A stretch of DNA of 6,120 nucleotides from the NCBI GenBank assembly GCA_021772355.1, contig JAJFMB010000333.1, positions 1 to 6,120 on the forward strand, read 5' to 3'. The position numbers were made by a program, and so were the translations under genes. This document shows positions 1 through 6,120 of this stretch, in pieces (position 1 is the stretch's first letter; the number at the start of each line of letters is the position of its first letter). Origin of the DNA: Chlamydiota bacterium (GTDB taxonomy: Bacteria > Chlamydiota > Chlamydiia > Chlamydiales > JAJFMB01). The notes under the pieces were generated by a model. That model saw only the letters and a program-made list of their open reading frames with translations. It did not search any database and was not told the DNA's origin.

Positions 1-168
1 GATGTACAAATCCAGCAAGCTTCCTCCAAGCATCTGATTTCACACAACAATCCACCTGAACAGACCCCTTCTAACCCAAAAGTTGCAGTAACCATTAGAG
101 GAGGAACACTTAAGGGAGTTGTAAGATTTGAGGGTTGTGAAGGAGAAGTAAAAGTTCTTCCCCATTAA
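1..168 (+). CDS. C-terminal end of an unidentified protein (5' end outside window)
   Basis: Frame 1 is open from the first base of the window to a TAA at 166-168, giving the last 55 residues of a plus-strand gene; no start codon is visible. The fragment has a polar, Pro/Asn/Ser-rich linker (visible residues about 7-28, including NNPPEQTPSNPK). A short tail rich in beta-branched residues and glycine follows (about 29-55: VAVTIRGG, GVVRFEGCEGEVKVLPH), which looks like a small beta hairpin or sheet at the C terminus. I do not recognise the family and assign no function. It converges on ribH: its stop overlaps the ribH stop in TTAA at 165-168, so there is no intergenic space. The evidence for coding is the 55-codon open frame, the plausible composition and the precise end-to-end fit with the neighbour. 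A chance open frame of this length cannot be excluded. Confidence 0.6.
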   Translation, partial: DVQIQQASSKHLISHNNPPEQTPSNPKVAVTIRGGTLKGVVRFEGCEGEVKVLPH

Positions 169-668
169 GATTCCATTGCTACCAACTCTTCAGCGGGTAG
201 TAGTGCATCCCATTGACCTGCAAGGCTCGCCATTTCAAGAGCAGCCTTGGCAGCGTAGCGCCCTTTATTTCCGGCATTAAGATCGGCCCGTTCCAGAGCT
301 TGAGCAACAGTATCTGTCGTTAAAACACCAAAGATAACCGGAATATCAGATTCATGGGCGACCTTAGCAATGCCTGCTGAAGCTTCTCCGGCGACAAAGT
401 CATAATGGCTTGTTTCCCCCCGAATGACAGCTCCCAAACAGATGATGGCATCAAACTGCCTGCTGAATGCGAGTTTTTTGGCAAGAAAAGGGATTTCATA
501 TGCACCGGGAACTTTAGTCACAGCGATATCATCTTCTGCAACTTGAGCTTGCCGAAGCGCTTGCAGAGCACCTTCTAAAAGGATATTCGTAATTTTTTGG
601 TTAAAGCGGGAAACGATAATTGCTACTCTTTTTCCCTTTCCTTCTACTTGTCCGATGATTTCTCTCAT
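165..668 (-). CDS. ribH: 6,7-dimethyl-8-ribityllumazine synthase (riboflavin synthase beta subunit)
   Basis: RibH condenses 5-amino-6-ribitylamino-uracil with 3,4-dihydroxy-2-butanone 4-phosphate to give 6,7-dimethyl-8-ribityllumazine, the penultimate step of riboflavin synthesis. It is cytosolic, and the family usually forms pentamers or 60-mer shells. The 167 residues match the usual family length. Visible motifs are SRFN at 20-23 (Phe22 stacks on the substrate ring), the PGAYEIP loop at 54-60, GAVIRGETSHYDFV at 79-92 with catalytic His88, GVLTTDT at 114-120, the phosphate-binding Arg127, and NKGRYAA at 133-139. Phe22, His88 and Arg127 fall at the same numbers as in the Bacillus subtilis enzyme. 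The ATG (666-668) sits in an ATGA overlap with the ribBA stop and has only a poor Shine-Dalgarno, so translation is probably coupled to ribBA. It is the last gene of the operon, and no terminator hairpin follows before the convergent gene. Confidence 0.97.
   Translation of the reverse strand: MREIIGQVEGKGKRVAIIVSRFNQKITNILLEGALQALRQAQVAEDDIAVTKVPGAYEIPFLAKKLAFSRQFDAIICLGAVIRGETSHYDFVAGEASAGIAKVAHESDIPVIFGVLTTDTVAQALERADLNAGNKGRYAAKAALEMASLAGQWDALLPAEELVAMES
665..668 (-). promoter_or_regulatory. ATGA stop-start overlap coupling ribBA to ribH
   Basis: The minus-strand ATGA holds the ribH start ATG and the ribBA stop TGA. The 15 or so bases before it (TTGGGTCATCACCT) contain no well-placed purine-rich Shine-Dalgarno. 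Reinitiation by ribosomes finishing ribBA is therefore the likely way ribH is translated, which would tie the two protein levels together. Confidence 0.55.
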
Positions 669-1861
669 AGGTGATGACCCAATTTTTCTTTTTTAGTTCT
701 GAGGTATTTACGATTGTCGCTACAAATAGGAGAAATCAGAGGTACGCGTTCTACAATCTGTAAGTCGTATCCCTCAAGCCCTCCGTATTTGGCAGGGTTG
801 TTAGTGAGAAGGCGAATAGTATTGAGTCCCAAGTCAGAAAGGATTTGCGCTCCTATACCATATTCTCGAGAGTCTGCAGGAAAACCAAGTTCCACATTAG
901 CTTCCACAGTATCGCGCCCTTGGTCTTGCAAGTCGTAAGCGCGCAATTTATGGGCAAGCCCAATACCACGCCCTTCATGGCCCCGCAGGTAAACCACAAC
1001 CCCGCGCCCTTCATGTGCGATTTTTTCCATAGCGAGATCTAATTGAGAACCGCAATCACAACGGCGAGAGCCAAAGACATCTCCGGTCAGACATTCAGAA
1101 TGGACGCGCACAAGCACACTGTTTTGGCCTGCAATATCTCCTTTGACAAGAGCGATGTGATGGATGCCGTCGAGCTTTGATTCATAGACATAAGCAGTAA
1201 AATCGCCAAAACGGGTGGGGATCCGCGCCTTAGAGGAGCAGTTTACAAGCTTCTCTCTTCGACGTCGATAGCGCACTAGATCTGCAACTGTAATAAAAGT
1301 AATGCCGTGAGTTTCAGCAAACTGAATCAGATCAGCTGTCTTTGCCATGGTTCCGTCAGGCTTGACAAGTTCGCAAATCACTCCGGCAGGGGTGAGGCCG
1401 GCCATACGTGCTAAATCAACGGCTGCTTCTGTATGCCCTGAGCGTTTTAACACACCACCCTCGCGATAACGCAAAGGAAAGATATGTCCGGGACGTCGCA
1501 GGTCTTCCGGTTTTGAATTAGGGTCGATTAAAGTTTTGATCGTGGCGGCACGGTCAGAAGCGGAGATACCAGTCGTTGTACCTTGCGCAGCATCGACAGA
1601 GATAGTAAAAGCTGTTTGATGCGACTCGGTATTATGTGCCACCATTTGCGGCAATCGGAGAGCTTCCAACTGCTCCTCCATCATGGAGATGCAGATGATG
1701 CCGCTGGTATGCTGCACCATAAAAGCTATATTTTCCGGTGTAGCAAATTCGGCAGCAATAATCAAATCGCCTTCATTTTCGCGGTCTATATCATCAGCCA
1801 CAACGACAAACTTGCCTTGTTTCATCTCTTCGAGGGCTTTTTCGATTAACTCATCACTCAT
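665..1861 (-). CDS. ribBA: Bifunctional 3,4-dihydroxy-2-butanone-4-phosphate synthase / GTP cyclohydrolase II
   Basis: This fusion enzyme supplies both riboflavin precursors: butanone phosphate from ribulose 5-phosphate (RibB half) and diamino-ribosylamino-pyrimidinone phosphate from GTP (RibA half). It has 398 residues, normal for RibBA. RibB domain, about 1-200: DDIDRENEGD at 23-32 with metal/catalytic Glu28 and Glu30, RPGHIFPLR at 123-131, SGHTEA at 141-146 (metal ligand His143), and Glu164 in VICELV. RibA domain, about 208-398: SECLTGD...RRCDCG with the zinc ligands Cys257, Cys268 and Cys270, GHEGRGIGL at 294-302, DSREYGIGAQIL at 330-341 with Arg332, LLTNNPAK at 351-358, and a C-terminal YLRTKKEKLGH. 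Both active sites look complete. I chose the ATG at 1859-1861 because AGGA lies 6 nt upstream. An in-frame ATG at 1874-1876 would add five residues (MPGKI) but has no Shine-Dalgarno. The gene overlaps ribE by 8 bp and ribH by ATGA. Confidence 0.97.
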   Translation of the reverse strand: MSDELIEKALEEMKQGKFVVVADDIDRENEGDLIIAAEFATPENIAFMVQHTSGIICISMMEEQLEALRLPQMVAHNTESHQTAFTISVDAAQGTTTGISASDRAATIKTLIDPNSKPEDLRRPGHIFPLRYREGGVLKRSGHTEAAVDLARMAGLTPAGVICELVKPDGTMAKTADLIQFAETHGITFITVADLVRYRRRREKLVNCSSKARIPTRFGDFTAYVYESKLDGIHHIALVKGDIAGQNSVLVRVHSECLTGDVFGSRRCDCGSQLDLAMEKIAHEGRGVVVYLRGHEGRGIGLAHKLRAYDLQDQGRDTVEANVELGFPADSREYGIGAQILSDLGLNTIRLLTNNPAKYGGLEGYDLQIVERVPLISPICSDNRKYLRTKKEKLGHHL

Positions 1862-2441
1862 AATTTTTCCTGGCATATTTAGCTAAGATGTCCACTTCAA
1901 TATTCACACTGGACCCTACAATTTTACTTCCGAGTGTTGTCTCTTGCGCGGTGTGAGGAATCATAGCAATTGAGAAGCATTTGGCATCTACTGAGACAAC
2001 AGTTAAACTCACACCATCCACACAGATCGAACCTTTTTCAACGATGTAGCGGGTTAAATTCTCCGGCAGCGAAAAGAGTATTAGAATAGAACCGTCTGCC
2101 ATCGTATCGCGCTTTTCAATTTTGCCGACACCATCCACATGTCCTTGAACAAAATGCCCTCCTATCCTTGTGAGGGGGGTTAAAGCACGTTCCAAATTAA
2201 CTTCTGTTCCTTCTTTTAAATCATTCAAATTGGTGCGTTGCATGGTTTCTTGTACCACATCGACATGAAAATCGACAGGGGAATATTCCACAACGGTTAA
2301 ACAGCAACCACTAACAGATATAGAGTCGCCTTTTTTTACGTCTTGCAGCACTTTGTTAGCGGTAACCTTTAGACGAGCTCCGGTTTCTTTAGGCGTAATA
2401 GAGATAACGGTTCCGATCTCTTCAACCAATCCAGTGAACAT
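1854..2441 (-). CDS. ribE: Riboflavin synthase, alpha subunit
   Basis: The enzyme dismutates two molecules of 6,7-dimethyl-8-ribityllumazine to riboflavin and the pyrimidine precursor, the last step of the pathway. The 195 residues form the two tandem lumazine-binding barrels typical of the family. Barrel 1 (about 1-90) has MFTGLVEE at the N terminus, GDSISVSGCCLTV at 38-50 and ETMQRTNL at 65-72. The linker GGHFVQGHVDG at 94-104 leads to barrel 2, with GSICVDGVSLTV at 137-148 and IPHTAQETTLG at 161-171. Phe2, Cys47, His101 and Ser145 correspond to E. coli residues implicated in catalysis (F2, C48, H102, S146). I took the ATG at 2439-2441 as start because MFTGLVE is the invariant N terminus; an upstream in-frame ATG would add 11 unrelated residues. 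The start shares one base with the upstream stop (TAATG). The gene is called ribC in some genomes. Confidence 0.96.
   Translation of the reverse strand: MFTGLVEEIGTVISITPKETGARLKVTANKVLQDVKKGDSISVSGCCLTVVEYSPVDFHVDVVQETMQRTNLNDLKEGTEVNLERALTPLTRIGGHFVQGHVDGVGKIEKRDTMADGSILILFSLPENLTRYIVEKGSICVDGVSLTVVSVDAKCFSIAMIPHTAQETTLGSKIVGSSVNIEVDILAKYARKNYE
1868..1871 (-). promoter_or_regulatory. Ribosome binding site of ribBA
   Basis: AGGA on the minus strand, 6 nt before the ATG at 1859-1861, embedded in the last codons of ribE. It favours the 398-residue RibBA over the version starting at 1876, which would place this motif inside the coding sequence. Confidence 0.65.
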
Positions 2442-5269
2442 TAATATGCCTTTGACGCTGTTAAGACATTCCAAGGAAAGGGCGATGTCGTAGGGGGAGG
2501 CGTTGGTTTGTTGTTTTGTGCAAGTTCGCCGGCTGCAAGATCTATAATAGACTTAAGGAGATGGTCAGAGCCTTGCGCGCAGTTCTGGGCGACAAGCGCA
2601 CTAATCTTAGCTGCAGCTTTATTTTTATCAATCGTCGCTTCGTTTAATTTTCCCTTCATTGGCAACTGCATGACATAGCCATCTTCAAGTTGCTCAACAG
2701 CGAAGGCGTAGTTAAGCGCTTCTTTTGTTAGACCAAGAGTCATATGCATCTTATCTTTGACTAAATCCACTTTACCCCACGCCGCTAACGGATAGTGATC
2801 CATAAAGAGCATATCAAAACGGTCGACGTCTACAACACCTCTATTCATAGTAAGGTATAGTGGAGTAAACCACACAGCCACATCCTCTTTACCGTCGGTT
2901 TCTAAAAGATTGATAAATGCGCGAATCTCTCCTGATTTTTGGAAAAAGACTTTTCCAAAATCCACTTGAGCCTTGGTAATACATGAGTTTTCCCAAGAAG
3001 TCATCGCTAACGGCCAGCGAAAACCTTTAGAATCTATGGTAACCTTTAGAGGCTGCTCAGCTCTTGTAACGTTGCGAAAAACAGGGACAAAGTCTGAGAG
3101 CACTTTCTTGCCCAGAAGAGGAGTCATCACAAATTCTCCACTTAAGGGAGCGTTAAGTGTCATAATTCCGTCGTTAATACTTAGATCTGCAGTCAACTTT
3201 CCGCACTCACCATTCAGACTTACATTTATCGGACCTTCACCGTTTTTCAATTCGGCAGATATTTTTCCACTGACACTGTTTCCAAATAAGGCTTGCAGTT
3301 TTTTGGTGTAGTGATTCTTTGGGCAAGTAATTGCAACAATTTTAGGTAAGTTCTGGTGTTTGAGGTCTAAATCAAAATTAAAGTAAGGCGTCTTAAAGAG
3401 AGAAGAAACGGTCGCCGTACAAGCGATACTTCCTTGAGCATTGGAAAGGTGGGATTCAAGATAAATAGAGCGGCTTAAAGCATCGCTTGCTAATGTTAAA
3501 TCAACTTTGGCAAAATCTTGCATTAATCCTGATTCGGTCTCGGAAAAAACGATATCCCGAGCTTTTAGGCTTCCTGATACTTTTGACTTTTCAATCCCTT
3601 TTTCATAACCGCTAAGGTGAAGCTGTCCTCGAATTTCTCCCTGATGATTAGACAGTCCGTTGAGCGTAATCGATGTGCCCTTTGACTGCACCACTCCTGA
3701 TATATTGGCGCTAGCCAGGGGATAGCTATAAAGGCGGGATTGCTGTTTATCAGACTCAATTACACCGGTAAACTGAAGCGATTTATCCTCAAACTTCAAG
3801 TCTAATGTCGTGCATGGAAAAGGGCCGATCAAAGAACTTAGTAGTTGTTTGGAATTTAGGGGAAAGTTCGAGAGTTGTACTAAGGGAACTCCGGCAAGTT
3901 GCACTTTCAAGTTGGTGTTTTTTCGAATGCTTTCTAAAAACTTTTCCCCTTCATTCGGCTTGTGAATCATCGCATCGAGCTTTATTTGTAAGTGCTGCCC
4001 ATTTTGATCGGCATCTCCGCGCAATTTCCAAACAGCACATGTAGAATTCTCATGCGCTTCAACTGTTGAAGTAACACCTTTTACACTCACTTCTCCCCAA
4101 AAGGGGCTTCCGGTCAAATCGATATCTTGGACATCAAGATTTGCCTGTATAGACATACCCGAAAAATCTATCGCATTAGGATAAGTGTCTTCAAAATCTA
4201 CAGGCAGGCTCAAACTTTCTATCGTTAAGCATGTTTGTGCGGGATTTGCCAAGCGCAGGAGAGGAGTATTCCGGCTCTTTTTTGCTATACGGTCAAAAAA
4301 TTCCGGAGTAATGGTAAAGGCAATTTTTCCTGTCTGACTTAAGAGGTATTTACCGTTTTCCAACGAGGCAAACATTTCTGACTCGAAGGTAGGAGAGTTG
4401 CCTGTAATATGAAAGAGGCCGTTGTCCTTGTTGAGCTCCTGGTTCACGGATAATGAAAAGCTATCCCCAAAGGCGTCTCGTAAAATCCCTTGCAGTTGTG
4501 GTTGGTCCATCGTAAGAACAAGATCAAACAGATCAATGGGGAAATTTCGAATGTTCGCTTCAAACTTTACAGCTGCGTTGCGATCAAACAACCAATGCAT
4601 CGGTTTACCACTTGAGACCTGGGCATCGATCAGGAACTCTCCCTTTAAATCACCCTGTTCCGTTGTTCCACTCAAGTAGAAAGTAAGGGGCTTTGCAAAG
4701 GAATTAGCCTCACATAATAGGTTGACATCACGCAAAATAATGGGTTTTGGCTGCTGAAAATTTCGAGGCCGCTGTTTCTGTTTTAAAGTAATTTTTGCCG
4801 TAAAGGGCAAGTGGATGATCACTTTGTCTTTCTTTCGGGAAAATGAGATCGATTTTGTTCCCAAAGCCTGATGGAAGTTAGTGACTTCAGGATACTCTTC
4901 GACAACGTTGAGAAACCCACCTTTCAACTCTGTTCTACCGATACTTGGACCCTTTCGTAAAAAATTGATCAGCGGAGTCTGACAAGTGAAGGAATCAAAA
5001 TAAAGAATAGTTTCACCCTCTAGACTCTTTAAAGATACTTCTTCAAACTTTTGGGTGCCTGTCCAACTTAGTCGTACAGATTTCGCACTTAAGGTGCCGG
5101 GGATTTGACTATTGATGAGTTGTAATGTTTGCTCTTTACCCCAGTCGGTAGAAATCAGAGTCGGGACCAGTAAAATAAATCCTACAACTACTATCAGGAA
5201 AAGGCCTAAAATGGATCCTAAAACACGAAAAGTTTTATTCATGACTGAAGGGGGCTTTTGCTCTCTCAT
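2441..5269 (-). CDS. Large membrane-anchored AsmA-like protein, function unknown
   Basis: This 942-residue protein has a short basic N terminus, one hydrophobic segment at about 16-39 (VLGSILGLFLIVVVGFILLV) and no obvious signal-peptidase site, so it is probably an inner-membrane anchor with the rest in the periplasm. Just after it, STDWGKEQTLQLINSQIPGT (40-59) followed by a KSVRLSW.G...FEEVSLKSLEG pattern resembles the start of AsmA/TamB-type proteins. The long middle is predicted by eye to be almost all beta strand, with repeating polar/hydrophobic alternation. The end (about 826-895) has the AsmA-like C-terminal pattern, including AAWGKVDL, MQLPMKGKLNEATID and a short amphipathic helix. 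A Pro/Thr-rich tail (922-929) closes the chain. Two similar units occur near 318-383 and 713-775. AsmA relatives are linked to phospholipid transport and outer-membrane homeostasis, but the substrate cannot be read here. The start ATG is supported by GGAG 5 nt upstream; the internal Met10 has none. Confidence 0.8.
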   Translation of the reverse strand: MREQKPPSVMNKTFRVLGSILGLFLIVVVGFILLVPTLISTDWGKEQTLQLINSQIPGTLSAKSVRLSWTGTQKFEEVSLKSLEGETILYFDSFTCQTPLINFLRKGPSIGRTELKGGFLNVVEEYPEVTNFHQALGTKSISFSRKKDKVIIHLPFTAKITLKQKQRPRNFQQPKPIILRDVNLLCEANSFAKPLTFYLSGTTEQGDLKGEFLIDAQVSSGKPMHWLFDRNAAVKFEANIRNFPIDLFDLVLTMDQPQLQGILRDAFGDSFSLSVNQELNKDNGLFHITGNSPTFESEMFASLENGKYLLSQTGKIAFTITPEFFDRIAKKSRNTPLLRLANPAQTCLTIESLSLPVDFEDTYPNAIDFSGMSIQANLDVQDIDLTGSPFWGEVSVKGVTSTVEAHENSTCAVWKLRGDADQNGQHLQIKLDAMIHKPNEGEKFLESIRKNTNLKVQLAGVPLVQLSNFPLNSKQLLSSLIGPFPCTTLDLKFEDKSLQFTGVIESDKQQSRLYSYPLASANISGVVQSKGTSITLNGLSNHQGEIRGQLHLSGYEKGIEKSKVSGSLKARDIVFSETESGLMQDFAKVDLTLASDALSRSIYLESHLSNAQGSIACTATVSSLFKTPYFNFDLDLKHQNLPKIVAITCPKNHYTKKLQALFGNSVSGKISAELKNGEGPINVSLNGECGKLTADLSINDGIMTLNAPLSGEFVMTPLLGKKVLSDFVPVFRNVTRAEQPLKVTIDSKGFRWPLAMTSWENSCITKAQVDFGKVFFQKSGEIRAFINLLETDGKEDVAVWFTPLYLTMNRGVVDVDRFDMLFMDHYPLAAWGKVDLVKDKMHMTLGLTKEALNYAFAVEQLEDGYVMQLPMKGKLNEATIDKNKAAAKISALVAQNCAQGSDHLLKSIIDLAAGELAQNNKPTPPPTTSPFPWNVLTASKAY
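2449..2453 (-). promoter_or_regulatory. Probable ribosome binding site of ribE
   Basis: AAAGG on the minus strand, 7 nt before the ribE ATG at 2439-2441 and within the final codons of the AsmA-like gene. It supports the MFTGLVE start. The motif is modest, and the TAATG stop/start overlap suggests that translational coupling also contributes. Confidence 0.5.
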
Positions 5270-5274
5270 AAAAT

Positions 5275-5278
5275 CTCC
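5275..5278 (-). promoter_or_regulatory. Ribosome binding site of the AsmA-like gene
   Basis: GGAG on the minus strand, 5 nt before the ATG at 5267-5269 and inside the 12-bp gap after the yihY stop. It decides the start at residue MREQ rather than the downstream Met10, which is preceded by a C-rich stretch without purines. Confidence 0.75.
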
Positions 5279-5281
5279 ATT

Positions 5282-6120
5282 TTACACAGAATCTAAGTTT
5301 TTAAGTAGGAAATTATCCTTTGAATCGATAATCGAACAATGAAAAGCCTGCAAAGCATGCTCAACTTTGACCATATCCTCACATTTTGCGGCAAAAACGA
5401 TTTCCTGCTTTGCGTTATTCATAGCATCTAAAACCTTTTGTATCGATATTTGTTGCACATCAATGGCGGGTTGAAAACTCTTTTCACCGAGAGGTGTAAC
5501 AACTTGCGATAGAATACGCGATTCAATCAGCCGATCCATAATATTTTGAATCACCCTGATAGGGATCTGCAAACGGTGTGTTAGGTGGGAGAGGGTAACC
5601 GGAGGCGCTCCTTTACAAAAAGCCTGAATACACAAAAAAGTCATCAACACTGCAACTGTTTCTTTTGATGTTTCCTCACGGGATTGCGAATGAGGGAGGT
5701 TGCGCAATTGCACAAAACTCTCTTCTTCGGCGGAATAGCCGAACTCGGCGCCAAACAAAAAGATCAGCCAACTTAAATGGACCCAAATTAAAAAGAGGGG
5801 AAGAGCTGCAAAACTCCCATAAATCGCGCCATAACTAGAAGCGCCAATCTGAAAGGTAATATACGCCCACTGCACCACTTGATAAATCGTACCTCCGACG
5901 ATTCCGGCCAGTATCCCGTAGCGCAAACGCACTTTTGCATTGGGCATCACAATGTACATAAAACTGAACAGAATCCAACTCAAAAAAAAGGTTAAAAATA
6001 GGTGAAATGAGAAAGTTAGAGCGGGTCCTAAGGGATGAAAAATTACTGTATTGGCAAATTGACCCAATTGAGTGACAACAAAAACGGCCGCGCTGCTAGA
6101 AAACACAAAAAAGAAAGGGC
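5282..6120 (-). CDS. YihY/BrkB-family integral membrane protein, C-terminal portion (5' end outside window)
   Basis: The frame is open through the right edge, so the true start lies beyond 6120; the GTG at 6104-6106 is internal. 278 complete codons are visible. Counting from that GTG, hydrophobic segments lie near 3-23, 35-54, 62-88 and 99-125. The family signature is clear: the MPNAKVR segment (54-60), an ASSYGAIYGSFAALPLFLIW block (89-108), then LSWLIFLFGAEF. Proteins of this family were once misnamed ribonuclease BN; their biochemical role remains unclear, with proposals including transport or envelope functions. Beyond the membrane part, residues about 148-216 (TVAVLMTFLCIQAF, then LSHLTHRLQIPIRVIQNIMDRLIESRIL) look like the winged-helix-like cytosolic domain found in longer members. 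A further 58-residue tail follows that I cannot assign. It ends with TAA 12 bp before the AsmA-like gene, so the two are probably cotranscribed and may share an envelope role. Confidence 0.88.
   Translation of the reverse strand, partial: PFFFVFSSSAAVFVVTQLGQFANTVIFHPLGPALTFSFHLFLTFFLSWILFSFMYIVMPNAKVRLRYGILAGIVGGTIYQVVQWAYITFQIGASSYGAIYGSFAALPLFLIWVHLSWLIFLFGAEFGYSAEEESFVQLRNLPHSQSREETSKETVAVLMTFLCIQAFCKGAPPVTLSHLTHRLQIPIRVIQNIMDRLIESRILSQVVTPLGEKSFQPAIDVQQISIQKVLDAMNNAKQEIVFAAKCEDMVKVEHALQAFHCSIIDSKDNFLLKNLDSV

Noticed and set aside
176..215. A CTACC...GGTAG inverted repeat near the end of ribH as a terminator.
   Set aside because: The stem is about 5 bp with a long loop, lies inside coding sequence and has no T-tract after it.
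1762..1793. Ile in place of the usual Glu in the DHBP synthase motif (DDIDRENEGD rather than DDEDRENEGD).
   Set aside because: The metal and catalytic residues of the motif (Arg27, Glu28, Glu30, Asp32) are retained and this position tolerates change, so activity is not in doubt.
1862..1876. An earlier ATG for ribBA adding MPGKI.
   Set aside because: No Shine-Dalgarno precedes it, while the ATG at 1859-1861 has AGGA at a 6-nt spacing. The difference is only five residues.
2442..2474. An in-frame 11-residue N-terminal extension of riboflavin synthase.
   Set aside because: MFTGLVE is the conserved family N terminus with Phe2 functional; the extension lies within the end of the AsmA-like gene.
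2973..3311. A 112-codon plus-strand open frame opposite the AsmA-like gene, and several smaller ones opposite ribBA, the AsmA-like gene and yihY.
   Set aside because: They lie wholly inside well-supported minus-strand genes, have no recognisable motifs or ribosome binding sites that I could see, and have the composition of antisense shadows.
5266..5280. A four-codon minicistron (ATG GAG ATT TTA TGA) on the minus strand that ends in an ATGA overlap with the AsmA-like start.
   Set aside because: Its GGAG is the Shine-Dalgarno of the AsmA-like gene and it has no Shine-Dalgarno of its own, so the short frame is most likely chance.

Overview
This window carries a compact, almost gap-free minus-strand gene cluster. 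In transcription order (from high to low coordinates) it reads: yihY-like membrane protein (5' end outside the window), a large AsmA-like membrane-anchored protein, then three riboflavin biosynthesis genes, ribE (riboflavin synthase), ribBA (bifunctional DHBP synthase / GTP cyclohydrolase II) and ribH (lumazine synthase). At the far left, the last 55 codons of an unidentified plus-strand gene run head-on into ribH. The two convergent stop codons lie inside the same four bases, TTAA at 165-168.

Junctions are extremely tight, as expected for one operon. yihY and the asmA-like gene are 12 bp apart, and a clear GGAG Shine-Dalgarno (SD) lies in that gap. The asmA-like stop and the ribE start share one base (TAATG). 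ribE and ribBA overlap by 8 bp, and ribBA and ribH overlap by an ATGA. No stretch of 300 bp lacks a gene, and there is no intergenic space anywhere for a riboswitch or terminator. The operon promoter must lie beyond position 6120 unless there are promoters inside genes.

Together the three rib genes encode every committed enzyme of riboflavin synthesis except RibD (deaminase/reductase) and the intermediate phosphatase. RibBA makes both precursors: the pyrimidine from GTP and 3,4-dihydroxy-2-butanone 4-phosphate from ribulose 5-phosphate. RibH condenses the pyrimidine with the butanone phosphate, and RibE dismutates the lumazine to riboflavin. All catalytic motifs I checked are intact. The two upstream genes encode envelope proteins with no obvious biochemical link to flavins.

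Organism: a Gram-negative (diderm) bacterium with moderate GC is indicated by the AsmA-like protein. The motif style of the AsmA-like protein (TP.../RAEQP.../P-[LV] units) and the rib gene set point me towards the PVC group, possibly an environmental chlamydia (Parachlamydiales-type). This is an inference from recall, not a search, and I hold it at about 50%. I see no mobile elements, CRISPR arrays, RNA genes or defence-type systems. This looks like ordinary chromosomal core sequence; the unusual points are the operon composition and the uncharacterised 942-residue protein.
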